Below are positions 35,429 through 44,860 of a DNA stretch of 64,000 nt, in pieces. The stretch lies in the NCBI RefSeq assembly GCF_052030545.1, contig NZ_JBPDIH010000007.1:244428-308427 (forward strand). Reading direction: 5' to 3'. The translations under genes and the position numbers were made by a program. The stretch's first letter is position 1; the number at the start of each line of letters is the position of its first letter. The notes beneath the pieces were generated by a model that was not told the origin of the DNA, did no database searches, and worked only from the letters and a program-made list of their open reading frames with translations. The stretch comes from CANMXU01 sp052030545 (GTDB lineage: Bacteria > Pseudomonadota > Gammaproteobacteria > Enterobacterales > Alteromonadaceae).

Positions 35429-38400
35429 CTATAAACTTTCAACTGTTCCGTCAGAGTAGACTACTAAGATTAAACCGTCACGGTCAACAATTTGTGCGGC
35501 TTGCTCTGCGTCGTCACCTGTTCCAACAACAATCGTACCGATCACAGATTCACCTGAAGCTTGATCTTCTTCAGATAATTCCATTAGCGTTACAGTAACG
35601 TCTTCGCTGTTAGTAACCAATACTGTATCTTCTTCTTCAGTATTTGCGTGCACGGTAAATGAACGTTGTGCTTCATCACCTGGAAGTTTATAAACCATTT
35701 CTAGTTCAAACTCGCCATCTTCAAGCCCAGTTCTGTCACCAGCAAGTTGCACTTTAACTTCATAGTCACCTAATACAGCTTCAAGTGTTAATGCGGCATT
35801 AATGTCTAAGAAGTTTTCTGCGTTTTCTAAGATGTCTAACGAGTCTGCTTCGGTATTGTAGCCGTCAAACATAGTGCTAGTATTTGCCGTCAATGCTGCA
35901 ACCTCTTCACTCGAAAGATTAGTTTCAACAAGACCAATATCGTCTACATAAGTATAAATCTCTGAGCCACGCGCATTTGCTAACCAACCTTGATAAGCCA
36001 CTAAAGCATTGTTCACAGTAAGTGGATTAAAAGGTGTATGCCAACCGAATGGTAATTCGTCATACGAGTTCGCATAAAAGTATGCGTCGCCTTCTGAAGT
36101 CTCTGTACCATTTTCATCAGTAATTATACCATCAGCATTAATATAATCTCCCCAAACTCTGGTTTGATTGATAAAGTCTGATGCGCCATCACCGTTGCTA
36201 TCAACTGGTGTAATGCGAATTTGAGAGTAGTGTGACATACCATCATATGTATTTGTTCTCAATATAACGACTTCAGGGGTATCTAAACCAAGGTCATTAG
36301 TTGAGTATTCTCTTACGTCTGAATGGTTAATATCTGTGTCTTCAAAACGTTCACGTGTGAAGGTGAAGTTTCCTGTACTGGTGAAGTCCATGCTATAGAC
36401 ACGGCTGTTGCCAGCAGGTTCATTTAAAGTCACGGTATTGCTGTCTTCGCTTACAGATATTGTATACGCCTCGGCTAGCAGGGCTTTGGTGATATAACCT
36501 GTTGGGTTAATGCTAAGTACTTCACCACTGGCGATTATCTCAAGGTCGTCTTCGTCAAAAAAGAATGTTACTTCACCGATATCTTCTACGGTTAAGTTAC
36601 CTTCATTTTCCCACCAATTATCAATTGTTTGTGCGAGCAATTCTGCGCCGTTAGATACCGTTAATGGATTAGCAATTGGTTTATAGTAGAACTCGTGGTC
36701 GTTGCTGGTCATGAAACTATCAACACTTTGGTAGCTACCCATAAACCAAGCATTATCCCAAGTATGCAGTGTGCCATCGGCAAGCAATAGATCTCCATCA
36801 GCATTGACTAAAGTGCTAATTGAAGTTCCGTCATATGCCATGTCATCGTAGGTATGAAGTTGCTCAACATCATAATAATTGGCGCTATTATCGCCATCTG
36901 TATCCATCGGTGTAAAGCGAATGACACGAACGCCAAATTCACCATCACCAACAACAAAGGCTCGGGTATAAATAAGACCTTGTTCATTAACATCAGCTAC
37001 GCTGAAACGACGACTGAATATTTTACGCTCTATACCCGTTTCCCAATGGTGTTCTTCAGCATTGGCGGCTACAACCGTACTTGTTGCAGTCCATTCACCA
37101 ACCTGGCCACCTGGTGTAGGAGTGAAAATACGAGTTTCAGTAGACTGTTGATAGTCAATGACGCTGTCGGCTTCAGTAATTACAACAGTGTTTAAACCTT
37201 CTGAAATTTCAATATTCATAATATCGGCTACTTCACGGCCTAAATATTCAAAATCAGGAGCTTGATACTCAGCTAGTTCATCAATATTTACCGTTAATGT
37301 AGCTTTAATTAGGTCGCCTTCCAGTGCGCTAAACTCGCCACTTAAACTCAACATTTCAGGTAAAATAGTATCCTCGATACGTGTTTTACCATAGTGGTAG
37401 TCATATTGAGGATTTTCGAATTCGTCATAACTTACCGACTCTTGCTCATCTAAAACACGTTCGCCAACCAATAATAACTCTGTATGCAATGATCCTGAAA
37501 AAGTAATAGGGTTGGTAACCGTTTCAGTTGCTTTTTGAGCAAGCTCAATTGATAGTTTTAATTCGCCACCAACAATTTCACCGTCGTAACTGTCATCTTC
37601 AATGCCATCGCGTGTTGCTGCACTGTCTAAAATGATAACGGCTTTGGAATCATCGGCTAAGGTAAAGCTTGCGCCTGTAGATTCTATTTTTCCGTCAAGG
37701 TTTAATGCGATGCTCAAACCGTCTTCAGCAATTGTGATACTGGCTTCAAATTGAGCTGACTCAACTTCTTCACCTTGTGCAGAGGTTGTAACGTCGACAG
37801 CAAAAACTAAATCGTCTGGGTCAAGTCTGAAAGTACCGGTTACCTCTAAATCACTGTTAATGTAATCAGCCGCTTGAAATTCTGTGCCTTCAATTATTTC
37901 ATCATCAAGGCCCATAGTGATAACTGATAATGCTTCACTGATCTCTGTTAATAACACAAAACTGTCTGCTTCTTCGGCAACCATATCACCGGCGGCTTGC
38001 ATTAAAGCAACATATTCGTCACCTTGCGTTTCAATGCCTGCACCTTGTTCAGTGTCTAAGTCAAATAAATGCGTGAATAAACGCACATCTTCAACCATAG
38101 CAGCAGCTTTTGCGACCGCGTCGCCAACGGTTGGCGTATCAACACCCACATCACTAAAGCCGTCTTCACCAACTAAAGCTTCTTCAGCGATTTTTTCATT
38201 TTCTAATTTGGTTTCTTCTTGGGCAAGATCAATTTCTGCGGTTAATGTTTCGTCGGCTGCAATTTCTTCAGCTACTTGAGCTGCAGTTTCACTGGCTGCT
38301 TCTAACACATCACCTAAAGCAAGTTCAAAGTCATCATCAGCATCTTGACTAACCAGTACTTTACCTTCATTGGCAACTAAGTCTTGTGCAATAGTGGTCA

Positions 38401-39145
38401 ATTTAGTTGATAACACAGAATCTGTCGCATCTTCACCTGAGAAAATAGCTGACATAATACCCGCGTTAATTAAACCATAACGAAGTTCATCTGGGTTATC
38501 TTCACCAGCAACAGCTGCGGCATCGTCAACAACGGTTGGTTCTAAATCGGTAAGGCTTCCAGATATGCCAAAAGTATTTGCAACCAAAGATGATTGCTCT
38601 TGAACTGACTCGGCAGTTACGCCAGTCTCAGCTTCTTCAATAAGCGCTGCAGCTAAATGCGTTAATGCTGAAACATTCATTTTTACATCGCCATCACTGC
38701 CTTCTTCGACCACTGAAATAGCGGATAACGTAAAGCTAGGATCTGCACTTGAAATATTTAATGTTTCGCCAAAGGCTACATCACCACAACCGTCAGCTGC
38801 ATCACAAACCATAGTAGTATCGGTGCCAGCAGACAGCTCAATTTTTACAGGCCCAGTGTAGTCTAGTAGGGTAAAACTGTAATTACCGTCACCATCTGTG
38901 GTGATATCTGAGTCAGCAAGCTCGTCAGCTGTTAACTCAACTGGTTCACCGTCTACAAATTTAAAGACTTTTACAACAGCGTTAGCTAGTGTGCCTTTTA
39001 CAGCTTTACCATTAACGATAGTTTCAACAGGTGCAGGTGGTTCAACAACAGGAGGTTCAACTGGTGGTGGGGTGTCGCTAGAGCCACCACAAGCGGCGAG
39101 AGAAGCACTAAGGGCAAGTGCAATTATACTTTTGTTCATATCCAT
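35429..39145 (-). CDS. Large acidic surface lipoprotein, 1238 residues, with internal repeats
   Basis: Lipoprotein signal with lipobox LAAC (Cys19), then a GGSSD and proline-rich linker (PPPVEPPVVEPPAP). A carboxypeptidase-regulatory-like fold (about 40-115, GKAVKGTLANAVVKVFKF), a helical acidic region (about 150-420), and strand-rich domains follow. Two segments, about 737-860 and 970-1070, match each other: an IRxTPxDxxGDxxxxY motif, then NADG, then FNPLTVxNA or ANPLTVSNG, then DIGxV. The TDGD and SNGDG loops could bind calcium. Very low pI. No catalytic motif seen. Probably a surface or periplasmic binding protein; function unknown. Start ATG has AGGA 6 nt upstream. Confidence 0.8.
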   Translation of the reverse strand: MDMNKSIIALALSASLAACGGSSDTPPPVEPPVVEPPAPVETIVNGKAVKGTLANAVVKVFKFVDGEPVELTADELADSDITTDGDGNYSFTLLDYTGPVKIELSAGTDTTMVCDAADGCGDVAFGETLNISSADPSFTLSAISVVEEGSDGDVKMNVSALTHLAAALIEEAETGVTAESVQEQSSLVANTFGISGSLTDLEPTVVDDAAAVAGEDNPDELRYGLINAGIMSAIFSGEDATDSVLSTKLTTIAQDLVANEGKVLVSQDADDDFELALGDVLEAASETAAQVAEEIAADETLTAEIDLAQEETKLENEKIAEEALVGEDGFSDVGVDTPTVGDAVAKAAAMVEDVRLFTHLFDLDTEQGAGIETQGDEYVALMQAAGDMVAEEADSFVLLTEISEALSVITMGLDDEIIEGTEFQAADYINSDLEVTGTFRLDPDDLVFAVDVTTSAQGEEVESAQFEASITIAEDGLSIALNLDGKIESTGASFTLADDSKAVIILDSAATRDGIEDDSYDGEIVGGELKLSIELAQKATETVTNPITFSGSLHTELLLVGERVLDEQESVSYDEFENPQYDYHYGKTRIEDTILPEMLSLSGEFSALEGDLIKATLTVNIDELAEYQAPDFEYLGREVADIMNIEISEGLNTVVITEADSVIDYQQSTETRIFTPTPGGQVGEWTATSTVVAANAEEHHWETGIERKIFSRRFSVADVNEQGLIYTRAFVVGDGEFGVRVIRFTPMDTDGDNSANYYDVEQLHTYDDMAYDGTSISTLVNADGDLLLADGTLHTWDNAWFMGSYQSVDSFMTSNDHEFYYKPIANPLTVSNGAELLAQTIDNWWENEGNLTVEDIGEVTFFFDEDDLEIIASGEVLSINPTGYITKALLAEAYTISVSEDSNTVTLNEPAGNSRVYSMDFTSTGNFTFTRERFEDTDINHSDVREYSTNDLGLDTPEVVILRTNTYDGMSHYSQIRITPVDSNGDGASDFINQTRVWGDYINADGIITDENGTETSEGDAYFYANSYDELPFGWHTPFNPLTVNNALVAYQGWLANARGSEIYTYVDDIGLVETNLSSEEVAALTANTSTMFDGYNTEADSLDILENAENFLDINAALTLEAVLGDYEVKVQLAGDRTGLEDGEFELEMVYKLPGDEAQRSFTVHANTEEEDTVLVTNSEDVTVTLMELSEEDQASGESVIGTIVVGTGDDAEQAAQIVDRDGLILVVYSDGTVESL

Positions 39146-39504
39146 GAAATATCCTTGTATATATATTACAAATTTTTATTTTTCTATGTGATTAAACCAC
39201 AAACTTAATCTACGACAAAGCGCTCTTTGGTCTAATTGTGAACAAATTATGACCTGCTTGATTAAGGTCATGATTTTGTTTGTAAATAAAGTGTAAAGGG
39301 GGGGGCTTTGTGGTTGATAAATAGGCTTTAGCCTTTACGGTTGCATATTTTATGCACTTTATTAATAATTGATTTAAAAGAGTGTTTTTATATTATTTAT
39401 GTTCTTTATTTTTTGAGATTGTTGATTTGTTTTTTGATTTTTAATTATGTTTTGTATTAATAAAATTTATTAATGAGTTGGTTGGTTTTCTTATTTTGTT
39501 GTCA
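39146..39504 (-). other. Promoter region of the large lipoprotein gene, with a G8 tract
   Basis: About 360 bp without a gene, rich in T on the plus strand after 39360. A run of eight G lies at 39298-39305, about 155 nt before the lipoprotein start. Length change of such a run could alter expression, but no promoter elements that would bracket it are evident. Confidence 0.4.
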
Positions 39505-39542
39505 ATAAAAAACGCCGATAGGGTCGCTATCGGCGTTTTTTG
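39505..39542 (-). terminator. Rho-independent terminator of dxs
   Basis: AAAACGCCGATAG / CTATCGGCGTTTT stem with a GGTCG-type loop and T runs on both sides; 21 nt past the dxs stop. Confidence 0.93.
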
Positions 39543-39562
39543 TTTTTTTCATCGGAATAAAA

Positions 39563-41428
39563 TTAACGATTAGTAAATGCTGAAATTTTTTCAATAATAC
39601 CTTTACTATCAAGGCCAAGTTCTTGATGAATTTCTGCTTGAGTACCGTGTTTAATAAACTGATCAGGTAAACCGATATTAAGTACTTTGACTGAAATACC
39701 TTGGTTTAATATAAATTCATTGACTGCTGAACCGGCACCGCCAGCGATAACATTGTCTTCTAATGTCACTAAGGTTGAGTGGCTTTTGCCAAGTTTTTCA
39801 ATTAACGCTTCATCTAATGGTTTAACAAAACGCATATCAACTAGGGTTGCACCAAGTGTTTTGGCGGCTTGTTGCGCTTCGCCTAATAATGTACCAAAGC
39901 TTAATAAGGCAATGTCTTTACCTTCTTCAATAACGTTAGCTTTACCAATTTCAATGGTGTCATTAATCTCAGGTAATGCTTCGCCTGTACCACTGCCGCG
40001 AGGATAACGCACTGCAGCAGGTTGCTGTAATTTATGCCCTGTAGATAGCATAAGCTGGCATTCGCGTTCGTTTGCAGGCGCCATAACCACCAAGTTTGGA
40101 ATACAACGTAAAAAGCTTAAATCAAATTGCCCTTGATGAGTTGGACCGTCGGCACCAACAATACCTGCGCGGTCAATGGCAAATAATACCGGTAAGTTTT
40201 GGATCGCTACGTCGTGAATAAGCTGATCATAACCACGTTGTAGGAAACTTGAATATATTGCTACAACAGGTTGCTGACCACCAATGGCTAAACCAGCAGC
40301 AAATGTTACTGCGTGTTGTTCGGCAATGGCTACGTCGTAATATTTATCTGGAAAACGCTGACTAAATTCAACCATGCCTGAGCCTTCACGCATGGCTGGA
40401 GTAATGGCAACAAGCTTGTCATCTTGCTCTGCGGTTTTACAGAGCCAGTCACCAAATATTTGCGAATACGTCGGTAAACTTGGTTTGCTGGCCGGTAACT
40501 TCGCTTCTTCTGGGTTGAACTTTGGAACAGCATGATACTTAATTGGGTCTTGCTCTGCGGCGTGGTAGCCTTTACCTTTTTTGGTAGCAATGTGCAGTAA
40601 TTGCGGGCCTTTAAGGTTACGCATATTACGAATAGTATCAACTAAGCCATTAACATCGTGACCATCAATAGGGCCAATGTAATTAAAACCAAGCTCTTCA
40701 AAAAAGGTACTAGGTACTACCATGCCTTTGATGTGCTCTTCAGCTTTACTGGCTAATTCTTTAATTGGCGGAATGTTTTTTAAAATACGTTTGCTGCCTT
40801 CACGCAGACCTGTATATAAACTACCCGATAACATTTTAGCAAAGTGATTATTGAGCGCGCCCACATTTTCTGATATCGACATTTCGTTGTCATTTAAAAT
40901 GATCAACATGTCTTTATTAATATCGCCACCGTGGTTTAACGCTTCAAATGCCATACCGGCGGTCATCGCACCGTCACCGATAACGGCGGCAACTTTTCGA
41001 TTATTATTTTCTTTCTCAGCAGCAACCGATAAACCTAAAGCCGCAGAAATTGACGTGCTAGAGTGACCTACGCTTAATACGTCGTATTCACTTTCTTCAC
41101 GCCATGGAAACGGATGCAAGCCATCTTTTTGTCGAATAGTTGACAGTTTATCGCGGCGACCGGTTAATATTTTGTGAGGGTAGGCTTGGTGGCCGACATC
41201 CCAAATAAGCTGATCAAATGGAGTATGGTAAACATAATGCAATGCCACAGTCAGTTCGATGGTGCCTAAACCCGAGGCAAAATGACCACTGCTCTTACTG
41301 ACAGAATTAAGTAAATAATCTCTTAACTCATTACTGACTTGCGTTAATTGGCTTTGATCTAATAAGCGAAGGTCGCTAGGCGAGTCGATTTTGCTTAGCA
41401 ATGGGTAGTCAGTTAAATTAATGGTCAT
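39563..41428 (-). CDS. dxs: 1-deoxy-D-xylulose-5-phosphate synthase
   Basis: 621 residues. TPP enzyme joining pyruvate and glyceraldehyde-3-phosphate, first step of the MEP isoprenoid pathway and source of thiamine and pyridoxal precursors. Motifs: DVGHQAYPHKILTGRR, GDGAMTAGMAFEALNHGG (TPP/Mg), and GIAEQHAVTFAAGLA-type in the pyrimidine domain (VAIAEQHAVTFAAGLAIGG), then DRAGIVGADGPTHQG. Normal length. Third gene of xseB-ispA-dxs, 57 bp after ispA. Confidence 0.98.
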   Translation of the reverse strand: MTINLTDYPLLSKIDSPSDLRLLDQSQLTQVSNELRDYLLNSVSKSSGHFASGLGTIELTVALHYVYHTPFDQLIWDVGHQAYPHKILTGRRDKLSTIRQKDGLHPFPWREESEYDVLSVGHSSTSISAALGLSVAAEKENNNRKVAAVIGDGAMTAGMAFEALNHGGDINKDMLIILNDNEMSISENVGALNNHFAKMLSGSLYTGLREGSKRILKNIPPIKELASKAEEHIKGMVVPSTFFEELGFNYIGPIDGHDVNGLVDTIRNMRNLKGPQLLHIATKKGKGYHAAEQDPIKYHAVPKFNPEEAKLPASKPSLPTYSQIFGDWLCKTAEQDDKLVAITPAMREGSGMVEFSQRFPDKYYDVAIAEQHAVTFAAGLAIGGQQPVVAIYSSFLQRGYDQLIHDVAIQNLPVLFAIDRAGIVGADGPTHQGQFDLSFLRCIPNLVVMAPANERECQLMLSTGHKLQQPAAVRYPRGSGTGEALPEINDTIEIGKANVIEEGKDIALLSFGTLLGEAQQAAKTLGATLVDMRFVKPLDEALIEKLGKSHSTLVTLEDNVIAGGAGSAVNEFILNQGISVKVLNIGLPDQFIKHGTQAEIHQELGLDSKGIIEKISAFTNR

Positions 41429-41485
41429 AGTCTTTTAAATAGTCGTTTTTGAAAGTAGCGTGTTATTGTTAAATAAATAGCCGCG

Positions 41486-42376
41486 TTAACTTCTACGCTT
41501 AACAATAAAGGTCGCTAAATTCGATAAATTCTCAGTATTGTAGGGCAAAGTGGCTAAAGCTTGAAGTGCTTGTTGATATAAGTCTTCTGCTTTTTCCATA
41601 GCGCCTTGTAAACCAAGCAGTGCAGGGTAGGTGCTTTTATTTGCCGCTACGTCAGAGCCAGCAGGCTTTCCTAACTCTTCTTCGGTTGACGTAATATCGA
41701 TAATGTCGTCTTGTACTTGATAAGCTAAACCGATAAGTTTTGCATAAGTTGCTAGTGCAAGCTTGTGCTTAGTTAACATATCTTGTGAACATTCCGCCGC
41801 CATTAAAATCGCCGCACTTAATAACGCGCCGGTTTTTAATGAATGTAAATGTTCAAGCTGCGCTAGTGTCACATCTTGATTGGTTGCCGATAAATCTAAA
41901 GCTTGGCCGCCGCACATGCCTTGATAGCCAGCAGCGTTTACTAATTGACGAATAAGCGTTACGCGTTTAGCGGCTACCTTATCGGAAAACTCATGATTCG
42001 CCAAAATATCAAATGCTAAGGTTTGTAAACTGTCGCCCGCTAAAATCGCAGTTGCTTCATCAAAGGCTTTATGACACGTTGGCTGACCACGACGCAAATC
42101 ATCGTCATCCATTGCGGGTAAATCGTCGTGCAATAGTGAATAGGCATGAATACACTCAAGTGCAGCGGCAATGCCGTCGATATCATTACTATCCGCATCA
42201 ATCGCTTCACCCACAATATAGGCTAAGTATGGACGCATGCGCTTGCCGCCGATCAGTAAGCCGTAACGCATTGCATCGAGCAGTTTTTGATCGTTAACTT
42301 CAAGCGCATCAATTTTTGCTTCAAGAAATTGATTAATACGTTCTTGATATAAAGCTAGGTTGGCTAAAGTGCTCAC
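41486..42376 (-). CDS. ispA: Farnesyl diphosphate synthase
   Basis: 296 residues, short-chain prenyl transferase that adds two isopentenyl units to dimethylallyl diphosphate. First Asp-rich motif DDLPAMDDDDLRRG with two residues between Asp pairs, as in bacterial IspA, and second motif YQVQDDIIDIT. GGKRMRP binds diphosphate. The GTG start overlaps the xseB stop (GTGA), so translation is coupled. Confidence 0.97.
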   Translation of the reverse strand: MSTLANLALYQERINQFLEAKIDALEVNDQKLLDAMRYGLLIGGKRMRPYLAYIVGEAIDADSNDIDGIAAALECIHAYSLLHDDLPAMDDDDLRRGQPTCHKAFDEATAILAGDSLQTLAFDILANHEFSDKVAAKRVTLIRQLVNAAGYQGMCGGQALDLSATNQDVTLAQLEHLHSLKTGALLSAAILMAAECSQDMLTKHKLALATYAKLIGLAYQVQDDIIDITSTEEELGKPAGSDVAANKSTYPALLGLQGAMEKAEDLYQQALQALATLPYNTENLSNLATFIVKRRS

Positions 42377-42624
42377 GAATTTTCTTGCTCAGATAAGTCA
42401 AAGTCTTCAAGTTCATTGTTACCGTTTTTATTTAACAATATTTGAATTTTTTGTTCGGCGTCTTGAAGTTTTACTTGGCTATTTTGGCTTAAGTTTAAGC
42501 CGCGTTCAAAAAGTGCCATTGACTCTTCTAAGTTAAGCTCTCCTTGCTCAAGGCGTTGTACAATAGTTTCTAACTCTGAAAGTGACTCTTCAAAGTTTAA
42601 ATTTTCAATTTTTTTTCTCGCCAT
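42373..42624 (-). CDS. xseB: Exodeoxyribonuclease VII small subunit
   Basis: 83 residues from the ATG at 42624 (MARKKIENLNFEESL); an upstream TTG would add ten residues but gives a length and start unlike the family. The helical pair FEESLSELETIVQRLEQGEL and LEESMALFERGLNLSQ is the XseB signature. It partners with XseA to degrade single-stranded DNA. First gene of xseB-ispA-dxs. Confidence 0.95.
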   Translation of the reverse strand: MARKKIENLNFEESLSELETIVQRLEQGELNLEESMALFERGLNLSQNSQVKLQDAEQKIQILLNKNGNNELEDFDLSEQENS

Positions 42625-42972
42625 GATGAATAACCGTTGCGCTATTTTTGCCAAGTAATTTTTATAGGCGCAAACTTACCTTAGCTTGGCGCTTGGGTCA
42701 ATTAATCCGCCAAAGTATTCGCCTTTTTCATGAGATAAAGTGAAACAGCATCAGCTCATAATTTAGCGATAGGGTTAGTTGATTGGTTGATTTTTGTTCA
42801 GTCACAATTGATTGTTTACATAAACAACTTAAGTTATTGACAAAATGGACGATAATAAAAGAACAGGTTTTAAAAATGTATACGAATTGTATTCGCGAAT
42901 CATTTACCCTTGTTGTATTATCAAAAATATAAAAATCAAAATTTTCTGTAAGCACGTCATTAGGAGGCTATT
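42625..42972. other. Divergent promoter region between xseB and pomA
   Basis: About 350 bp without a supported gene. A 75-residue minus-strand frame here has no ribosome binding site or family features. Promoters for both xseB and pomAB must lie here; a TTGACA at 42837-42842 is a candidate -35, but no matching -10 is convincing. Confidence 0.45.
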
Positions 42973-43737
42973 GTGGATTTAGCTACGCTACTTGGAATAC
43001 TAGGCGCCATTGGCTTTATTGTCATGGCGATGATACTCGGTGGCGATATCAGCATGTTTGTTGATACTCAATCGATTCTTATCGTATTTTGTGGTTCATT
43101 ATTTATTGTTCTGGCTAACTACAATTTGGGGCAGTTTTTTGGCATTGGAAAAATAGCCGTTAAAGCTTTTTTATTTAAAATTGAACAACCTGATGAGTTA
43201 ATTGAAAAATCTGTAGAAATGGCTGACGCTGCCCGCAAAGGTGGTTTTTTAGCGTTAGAAGAAGCTGAAATTAGCAACGCCTTTATGCAAAAGGGCGTAG
43301 ATATGCTTGTTGACGGTCACGACGCTGATGTAGTGCGTGGTACGCTTCAAAAAGATATTGCTTTAACCTCAGATCGCCATGAAAAAGGCGCGGGCATGTT
43401 TATGACCTTAGCCGATATAGCACCTGCGATGGGCATGATAGGTACGCTAATTGGTTTGGTTGCGATGCTTTCAAACATGGATGATCCAAAAGCGATCGGT
43501 CCAGCAATGGCGGTGGCACTACTGACAACCTTATACGGTGCATTTTTAGCAAACGTAATTGCGATCCCGATCGCGGCGAAATTAAAACTTAGAATGGAAG
43601 AAGAAAAGCTTAATCAAGAGCTTATTTTGGATGCGGTATTAGGTATTCAAGACGGTCAAAACCCACGTGTGATTGAAGGCTTATTAAAGAATTACTTGCC
43701 TGAAAGTAAACGTGCAATTGATACAACAGAAGAGTAA
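42973..43737 (+). CDS. pomA: Sodium-type flagellar stator protein PomA
   Basis: 254 residues, MotA/PomA family: four membrane helices with a cytoplasmic loop between helices 2 and 3. DLATLLGILGAIGFIVMAMI begins helix 1; the conserved stretch TLADIAPAMGMIGTLIGLVAML forms helix 3, and helix 4 follows. GTG start with a strong TAGGAGG site. Partner PomB follows 7 bp later. The stator conducts ions to drive flagellar rotation; the neighbourhood next to xseB-ispA-dxs matches Vibrio and Shewanella. Confidence 0.96.
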   Translation: MDLATLLGILGAIGFIVMAMILGGDISMFVDTQSILIVFCGSLFIVLANYNLGQFFGIGKIAVKAFLFKIEQPDELIEKSVEMADAARKGGFLALEEAEISNAFMQKGVDMLVDGHDADVVRGTLQKDIALTSDRHEKGAGMFMTLADIAPAMGMIGTLIGLVAMLSNMDDPKAIGPAMAVALLTTLYGAFLANVIAIPIAAKLKLRMEEEKLNQELILDAVLGIQDGQNPRVIEGLLKNYLPESKRAIDTTEE

Positions 43738-43744
43738 CTAAGTT

Positions 43745-44692
43745 ATGTCGAATCCTCCTGAGTGTAAGTGTCCACCTCCTGGGCTACCGCCATGGATGGG
43801 GACGTTTGCCGACTTAATGTCGTTATTAATGTGTTTCTTTGTTCTATTGTTATCTTTCTCTGAAATGGATGTACTGAAATTTAAGCAAATTGCTGGCTCG
43901 ATGAAATTTGCGTTTGGTGTACAAAATAAAATTGAAGTAAAAGATATTCCCAAAGGCACCAGTATTATTGCGCAAGAGTTTCGACCGGGTAAGCCAGAGC
44001 CAACACCCATTGAAGTTATTCAACAGCAAACTATTGAAATGACACAACAAATGTTGGAATTTCAAGCGGGTGACGAAACATCTGCTGGTGGTAGACAAGA
44101 ACAACGTGGTACTGAACGTGGTGGGCAATCACAAAGTACCGCTGACCAACTATCAGCTCAAGCTGCACAAAAAGCGAAAGAAATGGAAGAGCAGGCGCAG
44201 CAAGAGCAGATTAACGAGCTAGTGAAAAAAATTGCTAAGCAGTTAGAACAACAAATTCAAGACGGAGCGATTGAACTTGAATCGCTTGGTCAGCAAGTGG
44301 TGATCCGCATTCGTGAAAATGGTTCATTCCCGTCAGGATCTGCCTTTTTACAACCGCAGTTTAAGCCGATTATTCGTGAAATTGGTGAGCTATTAAACAC
44401 AGTGCCGGGCGAAATTATGGTGGCAGGTAATACCGACAATCGCGGTATCAGCTCTGAGCTCTTTACCTCTAATTGGGATTTATCAAGTAAACGCGCAGTT
44501 GCCATTGCTCATGAATTAGTGACCGTGCCAGGCTTTGATCAAAGTCGTTTACTGGTTGTTGGCCACGCAGATACCAGACCATTGGTGCCAAATACCAACG
44601 CACTTAATCGCCGAAGAAACCGCCGCGTTGAAATCTCAATTAATCAGGGTAAGGCAAAACAGTCAGATCCTATTTCGATTAATCAAGAATAA
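43745..44692 (+). CDS. pomB: Sodium-type flagellar stator protein PomB (MotB family)
   Basis: 315 residues. One N-terminal membrane helix with the ion-binding Asp23 (GTFADLMSLLMCFFVLLLSF) preceded by CKCPPPGLPPW, typical of PomB rather than proton-type MotB. A Gln/Glu-rich linker of about 80 residues precedes an OmpA-like peptidoglycan-binding domain (VAGNTDNRG, SSKRAVAIAHEL, VVGHADTRPLVPN, NRRRNRRVEI). It anchors the stator to the wall. Cotranscribed with pomA. Confidence 0.96.
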   Translation: MSNPPECKCPPPGLPPWMGTFADLMSLLMCFFVLLLSFSEMDVLKFKQIAGSMKFAFGVQNKIEVKDIPKGTSIIAQEFRPGKPEPTPIEVIQQQTIEMTQQMLEFQAGDETSAGGRQEQRGTERGGQSQSTADQLSAQAAQKAKEMEEQAQQEQINELVKKIAKQLEQQIQDGAIELESLGQQVVIRIRENGSFPSGSAFLQPQFKPIIREIGELLNTVPGEIMVAGNTDNRGISSELFTSNWDLSSKRAVAIAHELVTVPGFDQSRLLVVGHADTRPLVPNTNALNRRRNRRVEISINQGKAKQSDPISINQE

Positions 44693-44697
44693 TTCTA

Positions 44698-44738
44698 CCA
44701 ATACCCAGTAGTTTGCTTGCTCAGTAGCAAACTATTGG
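44698..44738 (+). terminator. Hairpin after pomB, possible terminator
   Basis: CCAAT...TAGTTTGC / GCAAACTA...ATTGG stem-loop 6 nt past the pomB stop. T tract is short (CTTTG), so Rho-independent action is uncertain. Confidence 0.45.
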
Positions 44739-44798
44739 CTTTGTTATACCAATGAATTCAGTTGCTATTATTAGCTGCTTTAATAATCATCTTTGTTA

Positions 44799-44828
44799 CT
44801 GACGTTCTTCTAGCAATTAGTGTATAAT
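44799..44828 (+). promoter_or_regulatory. Candidate sigma-70 promoter of thiI
   Basis: Perfect -10 box TATAAT (44823-44828) with CTGACG at 44799-44804 as -35 (4 of 6) and an 18-bp spacer, about 33 nt before the thiI ATG. Confidence 0.55.
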
Positions 44829-44860
44829 GCGCGCCACTTTAATTCTTGGTGTTATATTAA

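Noticed and set aside
37884..38279. 131-residue serine-rich plus-strand frame
   Set aside because: Antisense shadow of the acidic lipoprotein gene; Glu/Asp codons read backwards give Ser-rich frames.
34153..39145. Lipoprotein and barrel genes as one operon
   Set aside because: A clear terminator at 35353-35384 lies between them, so a shared transcript cannot be assumed.
42728..42955. 75-residue minus-strand frame between xseB and pomA
   Set aside because: No ribosome binding site, no recognisable features, and it lies in the divergent promoter region.
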